Counted from the first letter of the stretch, positions 1 through 13,772 are shown. The stretch: DNA of 64,000 bases from Chamaelirium japonicum (GCA_947650365.1 CANTAL010000139.1:767201-831200), one strand, 5' to 3'. A program made the numbers and translations. The notes: generated by a model not told the origin, from the sequence alone.

Positions 1-1889
1 GAATGAATTCGAATGGATCGTACGAATGAATTAGAATGGATCATATTAATGAATTAGAATGGATCGTACGAATGAATTAGAATGGATACATTCGTGCGAA
101 TGAATTAGAATGGATCGTGCGAATCAATTAGACTGGATCGTGCGAATGAATAAGAATAGATCATTCGAATGAATTAGAATGGATCATATGAATGAATTAG
201 AGTTGATCGTACGAATGAATTAGAATGGATCGTACGAATAAATTAGAATGGATACATTCGTCCGAATGAAGTAGAATGGATCATACGAATGAGTAAGAAT
301 GGATCGTACGAATGAAATAGAATAGATTGTACAAATGAATTAGAATGGATCCTACGAATGAATTAGAATAGATCGTGTGGAAGAATTAGAATGGATTGTA
401 TGAATGAATTAGAATGGATCGTGCGAATGAATTAGAATGGATCGTACGAATGAATTAGAATGGATACATTTGTGCGAATGAATTAGAATGGATCGTACGA
501 ATGAATTAGAATGGATCGTATGAATGAATAAGAATGGATCGTACAAATGAATTAGAATGGATCATGCAAATGAATTAGAATGGATCGTACGAATGAATTA
601 GAATGGATCGTGTGAAATAATTAGAAGGGATCGTACGAATGAATTAGAATGGATCGTGCGAATGAATTAGAATGGATCGTACGAATGAAATAGAATGGAT
701 ACATTTGTGCGAATGAATTAGAATGGATCGTACGAATGAATTAGAATGGATCTTGTGAAAGAATTAGAATGGATCGTACGAATGAATTAGAATGGATCGT
801 GCGAATGAATTAGAATGGATCATACGAATGAATTAGAATTGATACATTTGTGCGAATGAATTAGAATGGATCGTACGAATGAATTAGAATGGATCGTGCG
901 AATGAATTAGAATGGATCGTACGAATGAATTAGAATGGATCGTACGAATGAACTAGAATGGATACATTCGTGCGAATAAATTAGAATGGATCGTACGAAT
1001 GAATTAGAATGGATCGTACGAATGAATTAGAATGGATCTTACGAATGAATTAGAATGGATCGTACGAATGAATTAGAATGGATCGTACGAATGAATTAGA
1101 ATGGATCGTACGAATGAATTAGAATGGATCGTACGAATGAATTAGAATGGATCTTACGAATGAATTAGAATGAATCGTACGAATGAACAATTATGGATAC
1201 ACTCGTGCGAATGAATTAGAATGGATCGTACGAATGAATTAGAATGGATCGTACGAATGAATTAGAATGGATCGTACGAATGAATTAGAATGGATACATT
1301 CGTGCGAATGAATTAGAATGTATCGGACGAATGAATTAGAATGGATCGTACGAATGAATTAGAATGGATCAAATGAATGAATTAGAATGGTTACTTTCAT
1401 GCGAATGAATTAGAATGGATCGTACGAATGGATTAGAATGGATCGTACGAATCGATTAGAATGGATACATTCGAGCGAATGAATTAGAATGGATCGTACG
1501 AATGAATTAGAATGGATCGTACAAATGAATTAGAATGGATCCTACGAATGGATTAGAATGGATACCTTTGTGCATATGAATTAGAATGGATCGTACGAAT
1601 GAATTAGAATGGATCATATTAATGAATTAGAATGGATCGTACGAATGAATTAGAATGGATACATTCGTGCGAATGAATTAGAATGGATCGTGCGAATCCA
1701 TTAGACTGGATCGTGCGAATGAATTAGAATGGATCGTACGAATGAATTAGAATGGATCGTACGAATGAATTAGAATGGATCGTACGAATGAATTAGAATA
1801 GATTGCGCGAATGAATTAGAATGGATCATGCGAATGAAATAGAATGGATACAAATGAATTAGAATGGATCATACGAATGAATTAGAATG
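1..1889 (+). repeat. F block 1
   Basis: Opens in mid-array. Holds a copy of a distinctive module at about 1369-1640: GGTTACTTTCATGCG, two GAATGGATTAG monomers, GGATACATTCGAGCG, then GGATACCTTTGTGCATATG and a CATATTAATG monomer. Ends with a truncated 28-mer (GGATACAAATG, near 1846) that recurs before 19641. Confidence 0.95.
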
Positions 1890-2059
1890 ACGATCCATTC
1901 TTACTCATTCGTATGATCCATTCTAATTTATTCGCACGAATGTATCCATTCTAATTCATTCGTACGTCTAATTCATTAGTACGGTCCATTCTAATTCATT
2001 CGCACAATCCATTCTATTTCATTCGTACGATCCATTCTTACTCATTCGTATGATCCATT
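1890..2059 (-). repeat. R block 1 (170 bp), copy of 19641-19810
   Basis: Enters abruptly as GAATG|ACGATCC and leaves through the dyad ATCCAT-T-ATGGAT. Contains a short monomer (GTACGTCTAATTC, lacking GATCCATT). Both junctions and the short monomer recur 17,751 bp downstream. Confidence 0.93.
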
Positions 2060-2065
2060 ATGGAT
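2053..2065. repeat. ATCCAT-T-ATGGAT dyad junction, R to F
   Basis: Six-base arms with a one-base centre, flanked by CGTATG on the left and ACATTCGTG on the right. Confidence 0.93.
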
Positions 2066-4290
2066 ACATTCGTGTGAATGAATTGGAATGGATCATACGA
2101 ATGAGTAAGAATGGATCGTATGAATGAAATAGAATGGATTGTGCGAATAAATTAGAATGGATCGTACGAATGAATTAGAATGGATCGTGTGAAAGAATTA
2201 GAATAGATTGTATGAATGAATTAGAATATATCGTATGAATGAATTAGAATGAATTAGAATGGATCGTACGAATGAATTAGAATGGATCGTACGAATGAAT
2301 TAGAATGGATATATTCGTGCAAATGAATTAGAATGGATCGTATGAATGTATTAGAATGGATCGTATGAGTGAATTAGAATGGATCATATGAATTAATTAG
2401 AATGGATCATACGAATGAATTAGAATGGATCGTACGAATGAATTAGAATGGATCGTACGAATGAATTAGAATGGATACATTCGTGCGAATGAATTAGAAT
2501 AGATTGTGCGAATGAATAAGAACAGATCGTGCGAATGAATTAGAATGGATCGTACGAATGAATTAGAATGGATCGTGCGAATGAATTAGAATGGATCGTA
2601 CGAATGAATTAGAATGGATACATTTGTGCGAATGAATTAGAATGGATCGTACGAATGAATTAGAATGGATCGTGCGAATAACTTAGAATGAATAGTACAA
2701 ATGAATTAGAATGGATCGTACGAATGAACTAGATTGGATACATTCGTGCGAATGAATTAGAATGGATCGTACGAATGAATTAGAATGGATCGTACGAATG
2801 AATTAGAATGGATCTTACGAATGAATTAGAATGGATCGTACGAATGAATTAGAATGGATCGTACGAATGAATTAGAATGGATACATTTGTGCGAATGAAT
2901 TAGACTGGATCGTACGAATGAATTAGAATCGATCGTATGAATAAATTAGAATGGATTGTACGAATGAATTAGAATGGATCGTACGAAGGAATTAGAATGG
3001 ATCGTAAGAATGAATTAGAATGGATATATTCGTGCAAATGAATTAGAATGGATCGTATGAATGTATTAGAATGGATCGTATGAGTGAATTAGAATGGATC
3101 GTGCGAATGAATTAGAATGGATTGTATGAATGAATTAGAATAGATCGTACGAATGAATTAGAATGGATCATACGAATTAATTAGAATGGATCATACGAAT
3201 GAATTAGAATGGATCGTATGAATGAATTAGAATGGATCGTATGAATGAATTAGAATCGAATCGTACGAATGAATTAGAATGGATCATACGAATGAATTAG
3301 AATGGATCGTGCTAATGAATTAGAATTGATCGAACGAATGAATTAGAATGGATAGTGTGAAAGAATTAGAATGGATTGTATGAATGAATTAGAATAGATC
3401 GTATGAATGAAGTAGAATGGATCGTACGAATGAATTAGAATGGATCGTACGACTGAATTAGAATGGATCGTACGAATGAATTAGAATGGATACATTCGTG
3501 CGAATGAATTAGAATGGATACATTCGTGCGAAAGATCGTATGAATGAATTAAAATGGATCCTATGAATGAATTAGAATGGATCGTGTGAATGAATTAGAA
3601 TGGATCGTAAGAATGAATTAGAATGGATCGTGCGAATGAATTAAAATTAATCGAACGAATGAATTAGAATGGATACATTCGTGCGAATGAATTAGAATAG
3701 ACCGGACAAATGAATTAGAATGGATCGTACGAATGAAATAGAATAGATCGTACGAATGAATTAGAATGGACCGTACGAAGGAATTAGAATGGATCGTACG
3801 AATGAATTAGAATGGATATATTCGTGCAAATGAATTATAATGGATCGTATGAATGTATTAGAATGGATCGTATGAGTAAATTAGAATGGATCGTATGAAT
3901 GAATTAGAATGGATCGTATGAATGAATTAGAATGGATACATTCGTGTGAATTAATTAGAATGGCTCGTATGAATGAATTAGAATAGATTTTGTGAATGAA
4001 TTAGAACTGATCGTACGAATGAATTAGAATGGATACATTCGTGCGAATGAATTAGAATAGATTGTATGAATGAATTAGAATGGATCCTATGAATGAATTA
4101 GAATGGATCGTGCGAATGAATTAGAATGGATTGTACGAATGAATTAGAATGGATCGTGCTAATGAATTAGAATTGATCGAACGAATGAATTAGAATGGAT
4201 CGTGCTAATGAATTAGAATGGAACGTACGAATGAATTAGAATGGATCGTGTGAATGAATTAGAATGGATTGTATGAATGAATTAGAATGA
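2060..4290 (+). repeat. F block 2
   Basis: 2.2 kb rich in GTATG and GATTG variants. A truncated monomer GTGCGAAAGATCG lies near 3528. Its 3' end (about 4148-4245) is a module with GTGCTAATG, GATCGAACG and GGAACGTACG that precedes almost every copy of the EcoRI-type junction. Confidence 0.95.
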
Positions 4291-4317
4291 ATTCGTACGA
4301 TCCATTCGAATTCATTC
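4285..4317 (+). repeat. GAATTC inverted-repeat junction, type 1
   Basis: Arms GAATGAATTCG and CGAATTCATTC (11 bp, perfect) around the 11-base spacer TACGATCCATT. F on the left, R on the right. Confidence 0.95.
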
Positions 4318-5331
4318 GCACGATCCATTCTAATTCATTCATATGATCCATTCTAATTCATTCATACAATCCATTCTAATTGTTTCACACGATCCATTCT
4401 AATTCATTCATAGGATCCATTCTAATTCATTCGTACAATCTATTCTATTTCATTCGTACGATCCATTCTTACTCATTCGTATGATCCATTCTAATTCATT
4501 CGGACGAATGTATCCATTCTAATTTATTCGTACGATCCATTCTAATTCATTCGTACGATCCATTCTAATTTATTCGTCCGATCCATTCTAATTCATTCGC
4601 ACGAATGTATCCATTCTAATTCATTTGTACGATCCATTCTAATTCATTCGTACGATCCATTCTAATTCATTCGTAAGATCCATTCTAATTCATTCATACG
4701 ATCCATTCTAATTCATTCGTACGATCCATTCTAATTCATTCGCACGAATGTATCCATTCTAGTTCACTCGTACGATCCATTCTAATTCATTCATACAATC
4801 CATTCTAATTCATTCGCACGAATGTATCCATTCTAATTCATTCGTACGATCAGTTCTAATTCATTCACAAAATCTATTCTAATTCATTCATACGATCCAT
4901 TCTAATTCATTCACACGAATGTATCCATTCTAATTCATTCATACGATCCATTCTAATTCATTCGTACGATCCATTCTAATTCACTCATATGATCCATTCT
5001 AATACATTCATACGATCCATGTAATTCATTTGCACGAATATATCCATTCTAATTCATTCGTACGATCCATTCTAATTCATTCGTACGATCCATTCTAATT
5101 CATTCGTATGATCCATTCTAATTCCTTCGTACGATCCATTCTAATTCATTCGTACGATCCATTCTAATTCATTCATACAATCCATTCTAATTCTTTCACA
5201 CGTTCCATTCTAATTCATTCGTATGATCCATTCTAATTCATTCGTGCAATCCATTCTATTTCATTCGTACGATCCATTCTTACTCATTCGTACGATCCAT
5301 TCTAATTCATTCACACGAATTAGTCCATTCG
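4291..5331 (-). repeat. R block 2
   Basis: Between the GAATTC junction and the palindrome CATTCGTACGAATG (5326-5339). Carries the recurrent three-monomer set (TTCTATTTC, TTCTTACTC, then a standard monomer) near 4430-4500 and 5250-5310. Confidence 0.95.
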
Positions 5332-6032
5332 TACGAATGAATTAGAATAGATTGTACGAATGAATTAGAATGGATCGTACGAATGAATTAGAATGGATCG
5401 TACGAAGGAATTAGAATGGATCGTACGAATGAATTAGAATGGATCGTACGAATGAACTAGAATAGATCGTACGAATGAATTAGAATGGATCGTACGAAGG
5501 AATTAGAATGGATTGTACGAATGAATTAGACTGGATCGTACGATTGAATTTGAATGGATACATTTGTGCGAATGAATCTAAATGGATTGTATGAATGAAT
5601 TACAATGGATCGTATGAATGAATTAGAATGGATCGTACGAATGAATTAGAATAGCTCATACGAATGAATTAGAATGAATCGTATGAATGAATTAGAATGG
5701 TTACATCCGTGCGAATGAATTAGAATAGATCGTATGAATGAATTAGAATGGATCGTACGAATAAATTAGAATGGATCGTGGGAATGAATTAGAATGGATC
5801 GTACGAATGAATTAGAATGGATCCACCGAATAAGTTAGAATGGATCATACGATTGAATTAGAATGGATTGTACGAATGAATTAGAATGGATTGTGCGAAT
5901 GAATTAGAATGGATCGTATGAATGAATAAGAATGGATCGTACGAATGAATTAGAATGGATCGTGCGAATGAATTAGCATGAATCGTACGAATGTATTAGA
6001 ATGGATCGTACGAATGAATTAGAATGAATCGT
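5332..6032 (+). repeat. F block 3, related to 26295-26879
   Basis: Shares order of variant monomers with 26295-26879, including GAATCTAAATGG, GGTTACAT and a GGATCCACCGAAT monomer (5819). It is 115 bp (five monomers) longer near its 5' end than that copy. Leaves directly into R at a shared GTAC (6031-6034). Confidence 0.93.
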
Positions 6033-8298
6033 ACGATCCATTCTAATTCAATCGTCCGATCCATTCTAATTCATTCGCATGAATGTATCCATTCTAATTC
6101 ATTCGTACAATCCATTCTATTTCATTCGTACGATTCATTCTTACTCATTCGTATGATCCATTCTAATTCATTCGTACGATCCATTCTAATTCATTCGTAC
6201 GATCCATTCTAATTCATTCTCACGATCTATTCTAATTCATTCATACGATCCATTCTAATTCATTCATACGATCCATTCTAATTCATTCCTACAATCCATT
6301 CTAATTCATTCGCCCGATCCATTCTAATTCATTCATACGATCCATTCTATTCGAATGGATCATGCGATTCATTCGAATTCATTCGCACGATCCATTCTAA
6401 TTCATTCATACGATCCATTCTAATTCATTCATACAATCCATTCTAATTTATTCGTACGAATGTATCCATTCTAATTCATTTGTACGATCCATTCTAATTC
6501 ATTCACACAATCTATTCTAATTCATTCATACGATCCATTCAAATTCATTCGCACGAATGTATCCATTCTAATTCATTCATACGATCCATTCTACTTCATT
6601 CGTACTATCCGTTCTAATTCACTCATATGATTCATTCTAATTCATTCATACGATCCATTCTAATTTATTTGCACGAATATATCCATTCTAATTCATTCGT
6701 ACGATCCATTCTAATTCCTTCGTATGATCCAATCTAATTCCTTCGTACGATCCATTCTATTTCATTCGTATGATCCATTCTAATTCCTTCGTACGATCCA
6801 TTCTAATTCCTTCGTATCCATTCTAATTCACTCATACGATCCATTCTAATTCATTCGTACGTTCCATTCTAATTCATTCATACAATCCATTCTAATTCAT
6901 TCGCACGAATGTATCCATTGTAATCCATTCGTACGATCCATTCTAATCCATTCGTACGATCCATTCTAATTCATTCACATGAATGTAACCATTCTAATTC
7001 ATTCATTTGATCCATTCTAATTCATTCGTACGATCCATTCTAATTCATTCGTCCGATCCATTCTAATTCATTCGCACGAATGTATCCATTTTAATTCATT
7101 CGTACGTTCCATTCTAATTCATTCGTACGATCCATTCTAATTCATTCGTATGATCCATTCTAATTAATTAGTATGATCCATTCTAATTCATTCGTACGAT
7201 CCATTCTAATTCATTCATACAATCCATTCTAATTCATTCGCACGAATGTATCCATTCTAATTAACTCGTACGATCCATTCTAATTCATTCGTATGATCCA
7301 TTCTTATTCATTCGCACGATCCAGTCTAATGGATTCGCACGATCCATTCTAATTCATTCGCACGAATGTATCCATTCTAATTCATTCGTACGATCCATTC
7401 TAATTCATTAATATGATCCATTCAAATTCATTCGTACGATCCATTCTAATTCATATGCACAAAGGTATCCATTCTAATCCATTCGTAGGATCTATTCTAA
7501 TCCATTCGTACGATCCATTCTAATTCATTCGTACGATCCATTCTAATTCATTCGCTCGAATGTATCCTTTCTAATCCATTCGTACGATCCATTCTAATCC
7601 ATTCGTACGATCCATTCTAATTCATTCGCATGAATGTAACCATTCTAATTCATTCATTTGATCCATTCTAATTCATTCGTACGATCCATTCTAATTCCTT
7701 CGTCCGATCCATTCTAATTCATTCGCACGAATGTATCCATTCTAATTCATTCGTACGATCCATTCTAATTCATTCGTAAGATCCATTCTAATTCATTCGT
7801 ACGATCCATTCTAATTCATTCGTACGATCCATTCTAATTCATTCGCACGAATGTATCCATTCTAGTTCATTCGTACGATCCATTCTAATTCATTCGTACG
7901 ATCCATTCTAATTCATTCGCACGATCCATTCTAATTCATTCGTACGATCAATTCTAATTCATTCGCACGAATGTATCCATTCTAATTCATTCATACGATC
8001 CATTCTAATTCATTCGTACGATCCATTCTAATTCACTCATACGATCCATTCTAATACATTCATACGATCTATTCTAATTTATTTGCATGAATATATCCAT
8101 TCGAATTCATTTGTACGATCCATTCTAATTCCTTCGTACGATCCATTCTAATTCATTCGTACGATCTATTCTAATTCATTCGTACGATCCATTCTAATTC
8201 ATTCGTACGATCCATTCTAATTCCTTCGTACGATCCATTCTAATTCATTCGTACGATCCATTCTAATTCATTCGTACAATCTATTCTAATTCATTCGT
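6033..8298 (-). repeat. R block 3
   Basis: 2.3 kb, interrupted only by the hairpin at 6349-6378. Contains shortened monomers (CCTTCGTATCC near 6815) and an inverted copy of the CATATG module at about 7330-7640 (AATATGATCC, CATATGCACAAAGG). Confidence 0.95.
6349..6378 (-). repeat. Hairpin marker, inverted orientation
   Basis: ATTCGAATGGATC, loop ATGC, then GATTCATTCGAAT: 13-bp arms with one mismatch, inside an R block. Marks a very short double inversion. Confidence 0.93.
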
Positions 8299-8854
8299 AC
8301 GAATGGATACATTCGTGTGAATGAATTAGAATGGATCGTACGAATGAGTAAGAATGGATCGTACGAATGAAATAGAATGGATTGCACGAATGAATTAGAA
8401 TGGATCGTACGAATGAATTAGAATGGATCGTGTGAAAGAATTAGAATGGATTGTATGAATGAATTAGAATGGATCGTACGAAGGAATTTGAATGGATCGT
8501 ACGAAGGAATTAGAATGGATCGTACGAATGAATTAGAATAGATCGTACGAATGAATTAGAATGGATCGTACGAAGGAATTAGAATGGATCATACGAATGA
8601 ATTAGAATGGATATATTCGTGCAAATGAATTAGAATGGATCGTATGAATGTATTAGAATGGATCGTATGAGTGAATTAGAATGGATCGTACGAATAAATT
8701 AGAATGGATCGTATGAATGAATTAGAATGCATTGTATGAATGAATTAGAATGGATCGTATGAATGAATTAGAATGGATCGTGCGAATGAATTCGAATGGA
8801 TCGCATGATCCATTCGAATAGAATGGATCGTATGAATGAATTAGAATGGATCGC
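8299..8854 (+). repeat. F block 4 with a double turn at its end
   Basis: Entered through CATTCGTACGAATG (8292-8305) with the same downstream sequence as at 43518 and 55362. It turns briefly to R in the hairpin at 8790-8819, resumes F for about 35 bp, and turns for good in a second hairpin. Confidence 0.92.
8790..8819 (+). repeat. Hairpin marker
   Basis: Perfect 13-bp arms ATTCGAATGGATC and GATCCATTCGAAT around loop GCAT. Confidence 0.95.
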
Positions 8855-8875
8855 ATGATCCATTCTAATTCATTC
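8834..8875 (+). repeat. 42-bp hairpin, 19-bp perfect arms
   Basis: GAATGAATTAGAATGGATC, loop GCAT, then the exact complement of the arm. Lies 14 bp after the previous hairpin, shares its loop, and is the actual F-to-R turn. Confidence 0.96.
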
Positions 8876-9466
8876 GCACAATCCATTCTAATTCATTCGT
8901 ACAATCAATTCTAATTCATTCGTATGATCCATTCTAACTCATTCGGGGGATCCATTCTAATTCATTCATATGATCCATTCTAATTCATTCCCACGATCCA
9001 TTCCAATTTATTCGTACGATCCATTCTAATTCATTCGTACGATCTATTCTAATTCATTCGCACGAATGTAACCATTCTAATTCATTCATACGATTCATTC
9101 TAATTCATTCGTATGAGCTATTCTAATTCATTCGTACGATCCATTCTAATTCATTCGTACGATCCATTATAATTCATTCATACAATCCATTTAGATTCAT
9201 TCGCACAAATGTATCCATTCAAATTCATTCGTACGATCCAGTCTAATTCATTCGTATGATCCATTCTAATTCCTTCGTACGATCCATTCTAATTCATTCG
9301 TACGATCTATTCTAATTCATTCGTACGATCCATTATAATTCATTCGTACGATCCATTCTAATTCCTTCGTACGATCCATTCTAATTCATTCGTACGATCC
9401 ATTCTAATTCATTCGCCCGATCCATTCTAATTCATTCATAAGATCCATTCTAATTCATTCGTACGA
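8855..9466 (-). repeat. R block 4
   Basis: Carries TAACTCATTCGGGGGATCC (near 8935), a variant of the inverted GGATCCACCGAAT monomer, and the rare TTTAGATTCATTCGCAC monomer near 9190. Both markers recur together at 42849-43524 and 54765-55368. Ends at the centre of a 50-bp perfect palindrome. Confidence 0.94.
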
Positions 9467-9491
9467 TCGTACGAATGAATTAGAATGGATC
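9442..9491. repeat. Perfect 50-bp palindrome
   Basis: Two 25-base arms with no spacer; centre CGTACGA|TCGTACG at 9466/9467. R monomer on the left, its exact mirror on the right. Arms end at a mismatch beyond GGATC. Confidence 0.95.
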
Positions 9492-10356
9492 ATATGGAAT
9501 GAATTAGAATGGATCGTACGAATGAATTAGAATGGATCATACGAAGGAATTAGAATGGATCGTACGAATGAATTAGAATGGATATATTCGTGCAAATGAA
9601 TTAGAATGGATCGTATGAATGTATTAGAATGGATCGTATGAGTGAATTAGAATGGATCGTACGAATGAATTAGAATGGATCGTATGAATGAATTAGAATG
9701 GAAACATTCGTGTGAATGAATTAGAATGGATCGTATGAATGAATTAGAATAGATTTTGTGAATGAATTAGAACTGATCGTACGAATGAATTAGAATGGAT
9801 ACATTCGTGCGAATGAATTAGAATGGATTGTATGAATGAATTAGAATGGATCGTACGAATGAACTAGAATGGATACATTCGTGCGAATGAATTAGAATGG
9901 ATCGTACGAATGAATTAGAATGGATCGTACGAATGAATTAGAATGGATCTTACGAATGAATTAGAATGGATCGTACGAATGAATTAGAATGGATCGTACG
10001 AATGAATTAGAATGGATACATTCGTGCAAATGAATTAGAATGGATCGGACGAATGAATTAGAATGGATCGTACGAATGAATTAGAATGGATCGTACGAAT
10101 GAATTAGAATGGATCGTACGAATAAATTAGAATGGATACATTCGTCTGAATGAATTAGAATGGATCATACGAATGAGTAAGAATGGATCGTACGAATGAA
10201 ATAGAATAGATTGTACGAATGAATTAGAATGGATCCTACGAATGAATTAGAATGGATCGTGTGAAAGAATTAGAATGGATTGTATGAATGAATTAGAATG
10301 GATCGTATGAATGAATTAGAATGGATCGTGCGAATGAATTCGAATGGATCGTACGA
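9467..10356 (+). repeat. F block 5
   Basis: Starts at the palindrome centre. An early monomer has an extra G (CATATGGAATG, near 9492). Contains the GAGTAAG / GAAATAG monomer set near 10165-10215 and ends in the inverted GAATTC junction. Confidence 0.95.
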
Positions 10357-10364
10357 ATTCTTTC
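10332..10364 (-). repeat. GAATTC inverted-repeat junction, type 2
   Basis: Reverse complement of type 1: the same arms with spacer AATGGATCGTA. Right arm has one change (CGAATTCTTTC). Confidence 0.93.
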
Positions 10365-10818
10365 TAATTCATTCATACAATCCATTCTAATTCTTTCACA
10401 CGATCCATTCTAATTCATTCGTACGTTCCATTCTAATTCATTAGCACGATCCATGCTAATTCATTCGTTCGATCAATTCTAATTCATTAGCACGATCCAT
10501 TCTAATTCATTCTTACGATCCATTCTAATTCATTCGCACGATCCATTCTAATTCATTCATAGGATCCATTCTAATTCATTCATACAATCCATTCTAATTC
10601 ATTCGCACGAATGTATCCATTCTAATTCATTCGTACGATCAGTTCTAATTCATTCACAAAATCTATTCTAATTCATTCATACGATCCATTCTAATTCATT
10701 CACACGAATGTATCCATTCTAATTCATTCATACGATCCATTCTAATTCATTCGTACGATCCATTCTAATTCACTCATACGATCCATTCTAATACATTCGT
10801 ACGATCCATTCTAATTCC
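10357..10818 (-). repeat. R block 5
   Basis: Follows the GAATTC junction with the expected inverted module (TTAGCACGATCCATGC, GTTCGATCAATTC, 10433-10510). Ends abruptly as CTAATTCC|GAATGG without a long dyad. Confidence 0.93.
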
Positions 10819-12381
10819 GAATGGATTAGAATGGATCGTACGAATGAATTAGACTGGATACATTCGTACGAATGAATTAGAATGGATCATACCAATGAGT
10901 AAGAATGGATCGTAATGGATCGTACGAATGAACTAGAATGGATACATTCGTGCGAATGAATTAGAATGTATCGTACGAATGAATTAGAATGGATCGTACG
11001 AATGAATTAGAATGGATACATTCGTGCGAATGAATTAGAATGGATCGGACGAATGAATTAGAATGGATCGTACGAATGAATTAGAATGGATCAAATGAAT
11101 GAATTAGAATGGTTACATTTATGCGAATGAATTAGAATGGATCGTACGAATGGATTAGAATGGATCGTACGAATGGATTAGAATGGATACATTCGAGCGA
11201 ATGAATTAGAATAGATCGTACGAATGAATTAGAATGGATCGTACGAATGGATTAGAAAGGATCCTACGAATGGATTAGAATGGATACCTTTGTGCATATG
11301 AATTAGAATGGATCGTACGAATGAATTAGAATGGATCATATTAATGAATTAGAATGGATTGTACGAATGAATTAGAATGGATACATTCGTGCAAATGAAT
11401 TAGAATGGATCGTGTGAATGAATTAGACTAGATCGTGCGAATGAATAAGAATAGATCATACGAATGGATTAGAATGGATCGTACGAATTAATTAGAATGG
11501 ATATGTCGTGCGAATTAATTAGAATGGATTGTATGAATGAATTAGAATGGATCGTACGAATGAATTAGAAGGGATCATACGAATTAATTAGAATGGATCA
11601 TACGAATGAATTAGAATGGATCGTACGAATGAATTAGAATGGATACATTCGTGCGAATGAATTAGAATGGATTGTGCGAATGAATAAGAACAGATCGTGT
11701 GAATGTATTAGAATGGATCGTATGAATGAATTAGAATGGATCGTGCGAATGAATTAGAATGGATCGTACGAATGAATTAGAATGGATACATTTGTGCAAA
11801 TGAATTAGAATGGATCATACGAATGAATTAGAATGGATCGTATGAATGAATTAGAATGGATCGTACGAATGAATTAGAATGGATCGTGCGAATGAATTAG
11901 AATGGATCGTATGAATGAATTAGAATGGATCGTACGAATGAACTAGAATGGATACATTCGTGCGAATGAATTAGAATGGATCGTACGAATGAATTAGAAT
12001 GGATCGTACGAATGAATTAGAATGGATCTTATGAATGAATTAGAATGGATCATACGAATGAATTAGAATGGATACATTCGTGCGAATGAATTAGAATGGA
12101 TCGGACGAATGAATTAGAATGGATCGTACGAATGAATTAGAATGGATCGTACGAATGAATTAGAATATATCGTACGAATAAATTAGAATGGATACATTCG
12201 TCCAAATGAATTAGAATGGATCATACGAATGAGTAAGAATGGATCGTACGAATGAATTAGAAGGGATCCTATGAATGAATTAGAATGGATCGTGTGAAAG
12301 AATTAGAATGGATTGTATGAATGAATTAGAATGGATCGTATGAATGAATTAGAATGGATCGTGCGAATGAATTCGAATGGA
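10819..12381 (+). repeat. F block 6
   Basis: Holds a CATATG module copy at about 11088-11350 and a run of GGATCTTACG / GGATCGGACG monomers near 12020-12110. Ends in the inverted GAATTC junction. Confidence 0.95.
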
Positions 12382-12397
12382 TCGTACGAATTCATTC
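12365..12397 (-). repeat. GAATTC inverted-repeat junction, type 2
   Basis: Perfect arms, spacer AATGGATCGTA; flanks are also those of type 1 reversed. Confidence 0.95.
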
Positions 12398-13772
12398 TAA
12401 TTCATTCATACAATCCATTCTAATTCTTTCACATGATCCATTCAAATTCATTCGTACGTTCCATTCTAATTCATTAGCACGATCCATGCTAATTCATTCG
12501 TTCGATCAATTCTAATTCATTAGCACGATCCATTCTAATTCATTCGTACGATCCATTCTAATTCATTCGCACGATCCATTCTAATTCATTCATAGGATCC
12601 ATTCTAATTCATTCATACGATCTATTCTAATTCTTTCGCACGAATGTATCCATTCTAATTCATTCGCACGAATGTATCCATTCTAATTCATTCGTACGAT
12701 CCATTCTAATTCATTTGTACGATCCAATCTAATTCATTCGTACGATCCATTCTAATTCATTCATACGATCTATTCTAATTCATTCATACCATCCATTCTA
12801 ATTCTTTCACACGATCCATTCTAATTCATTCGTACGATCCATTCTAATTCATTCGCACAATCCATTCTATTTCATTTGTACAATACATTCTTACTCATTG
12901 GTACGATCCATTCTAATTCATTCGCACGAATGTATCCATTCTAATTCATTCGTACGAATCCATTCTAATTCATTCGTACAATCCATTCTATTTCATTCGT
13001 ACGATCCATTTTTACTCATTCGTATGATCCATTCTAATTCATTCGCACGAATGTATCCATTCTAAATCATTCGTACGATCCATTCTAATTCATTCGTACG
13101 ATCCATTCTAAATCATTCGTACAATCCATTCTATTTCATTCGTACGATCAATTCTAATTCATTAGGACGATCCATTCTAATTCATTCGTACGATCGATTC
13201 AAATTCATTCGAACGATCCATTCTAATTCATTCGTACAATCCATTTTATTTCATTCGTACGATCCATTCTTACTCATTCGTATGATCCATTCTAATTCAT
13301 TCACACGAATGTATCCATTCTAATCCATTCGTACGATCCATTCTAATCCATTCGTACGATCCATTCTAATTCATTCGCATGAATGTAACCATTCTAATTC
13401 ATTCATTTGATCCATTCTAATTCATTCGTACGATCCATTCTAATTCATTCGTCCGATCCATTCTAATTCATTCGCACGAATGTATCCATTCTAAACCATT
13501 CATACGATCTATTCTAATTTATTCGTACGATCCATTTTAATTCATTCGTAAGATCCATTCTAATTCATTCGTACGATCCATTCTAATTCATTCGTACGAT
13601 CCATTCTAATTCATTCGCACGAATGTATCCATTCTAGTTCATTCGTACGATCCATTCTAATATATTCGTACGATCCATTCTAATTCATTCGCACGATCCA
13701 TTCTAATTCATTCGTACGATCCATTCTATTTCATTCGCACGAATGTTTCCATTCTAATTCATTCGTACGATC
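12382..13772 (-). repeat. R block 6
   Basis: Begins with the inverted GTGCTAATG module (about 12450-12530). A stretch with CTAAATC monomers at 13063-13170 has a close relative at 62388-62490. Ends abruptly as CGTACGATC|TTGAATTAG. Confidence 0.93.

Noticed and set aside
4285..4317. Transposon or integron terminal inverted repeats at GAATTC junctions
   Set aside because: The 11-bp arms are normal F and R monomer ends fused through GAATTC, the enclosed 11 bases are satellite, and there is no target duplication or enzyme gene.
6024..6212. 62-codon open frame, with near-identical copies at 26871-27059 and (minus strand) 54581-54769
   Set aside because: It is satellite read in the R sense; its start is created by an orientation junction and it stays open only through the TATTTC and TTACTC variants. 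The product is a low-complexity HSNSF-type repeat. The copies are explained by duplicated DNA.
8834..8875. Rho-independent terminator
   Set aside because: The strong stem is AT-rich, has no T-run after it, and is two mirrored satellite monomers; no transcription unit is nearby.
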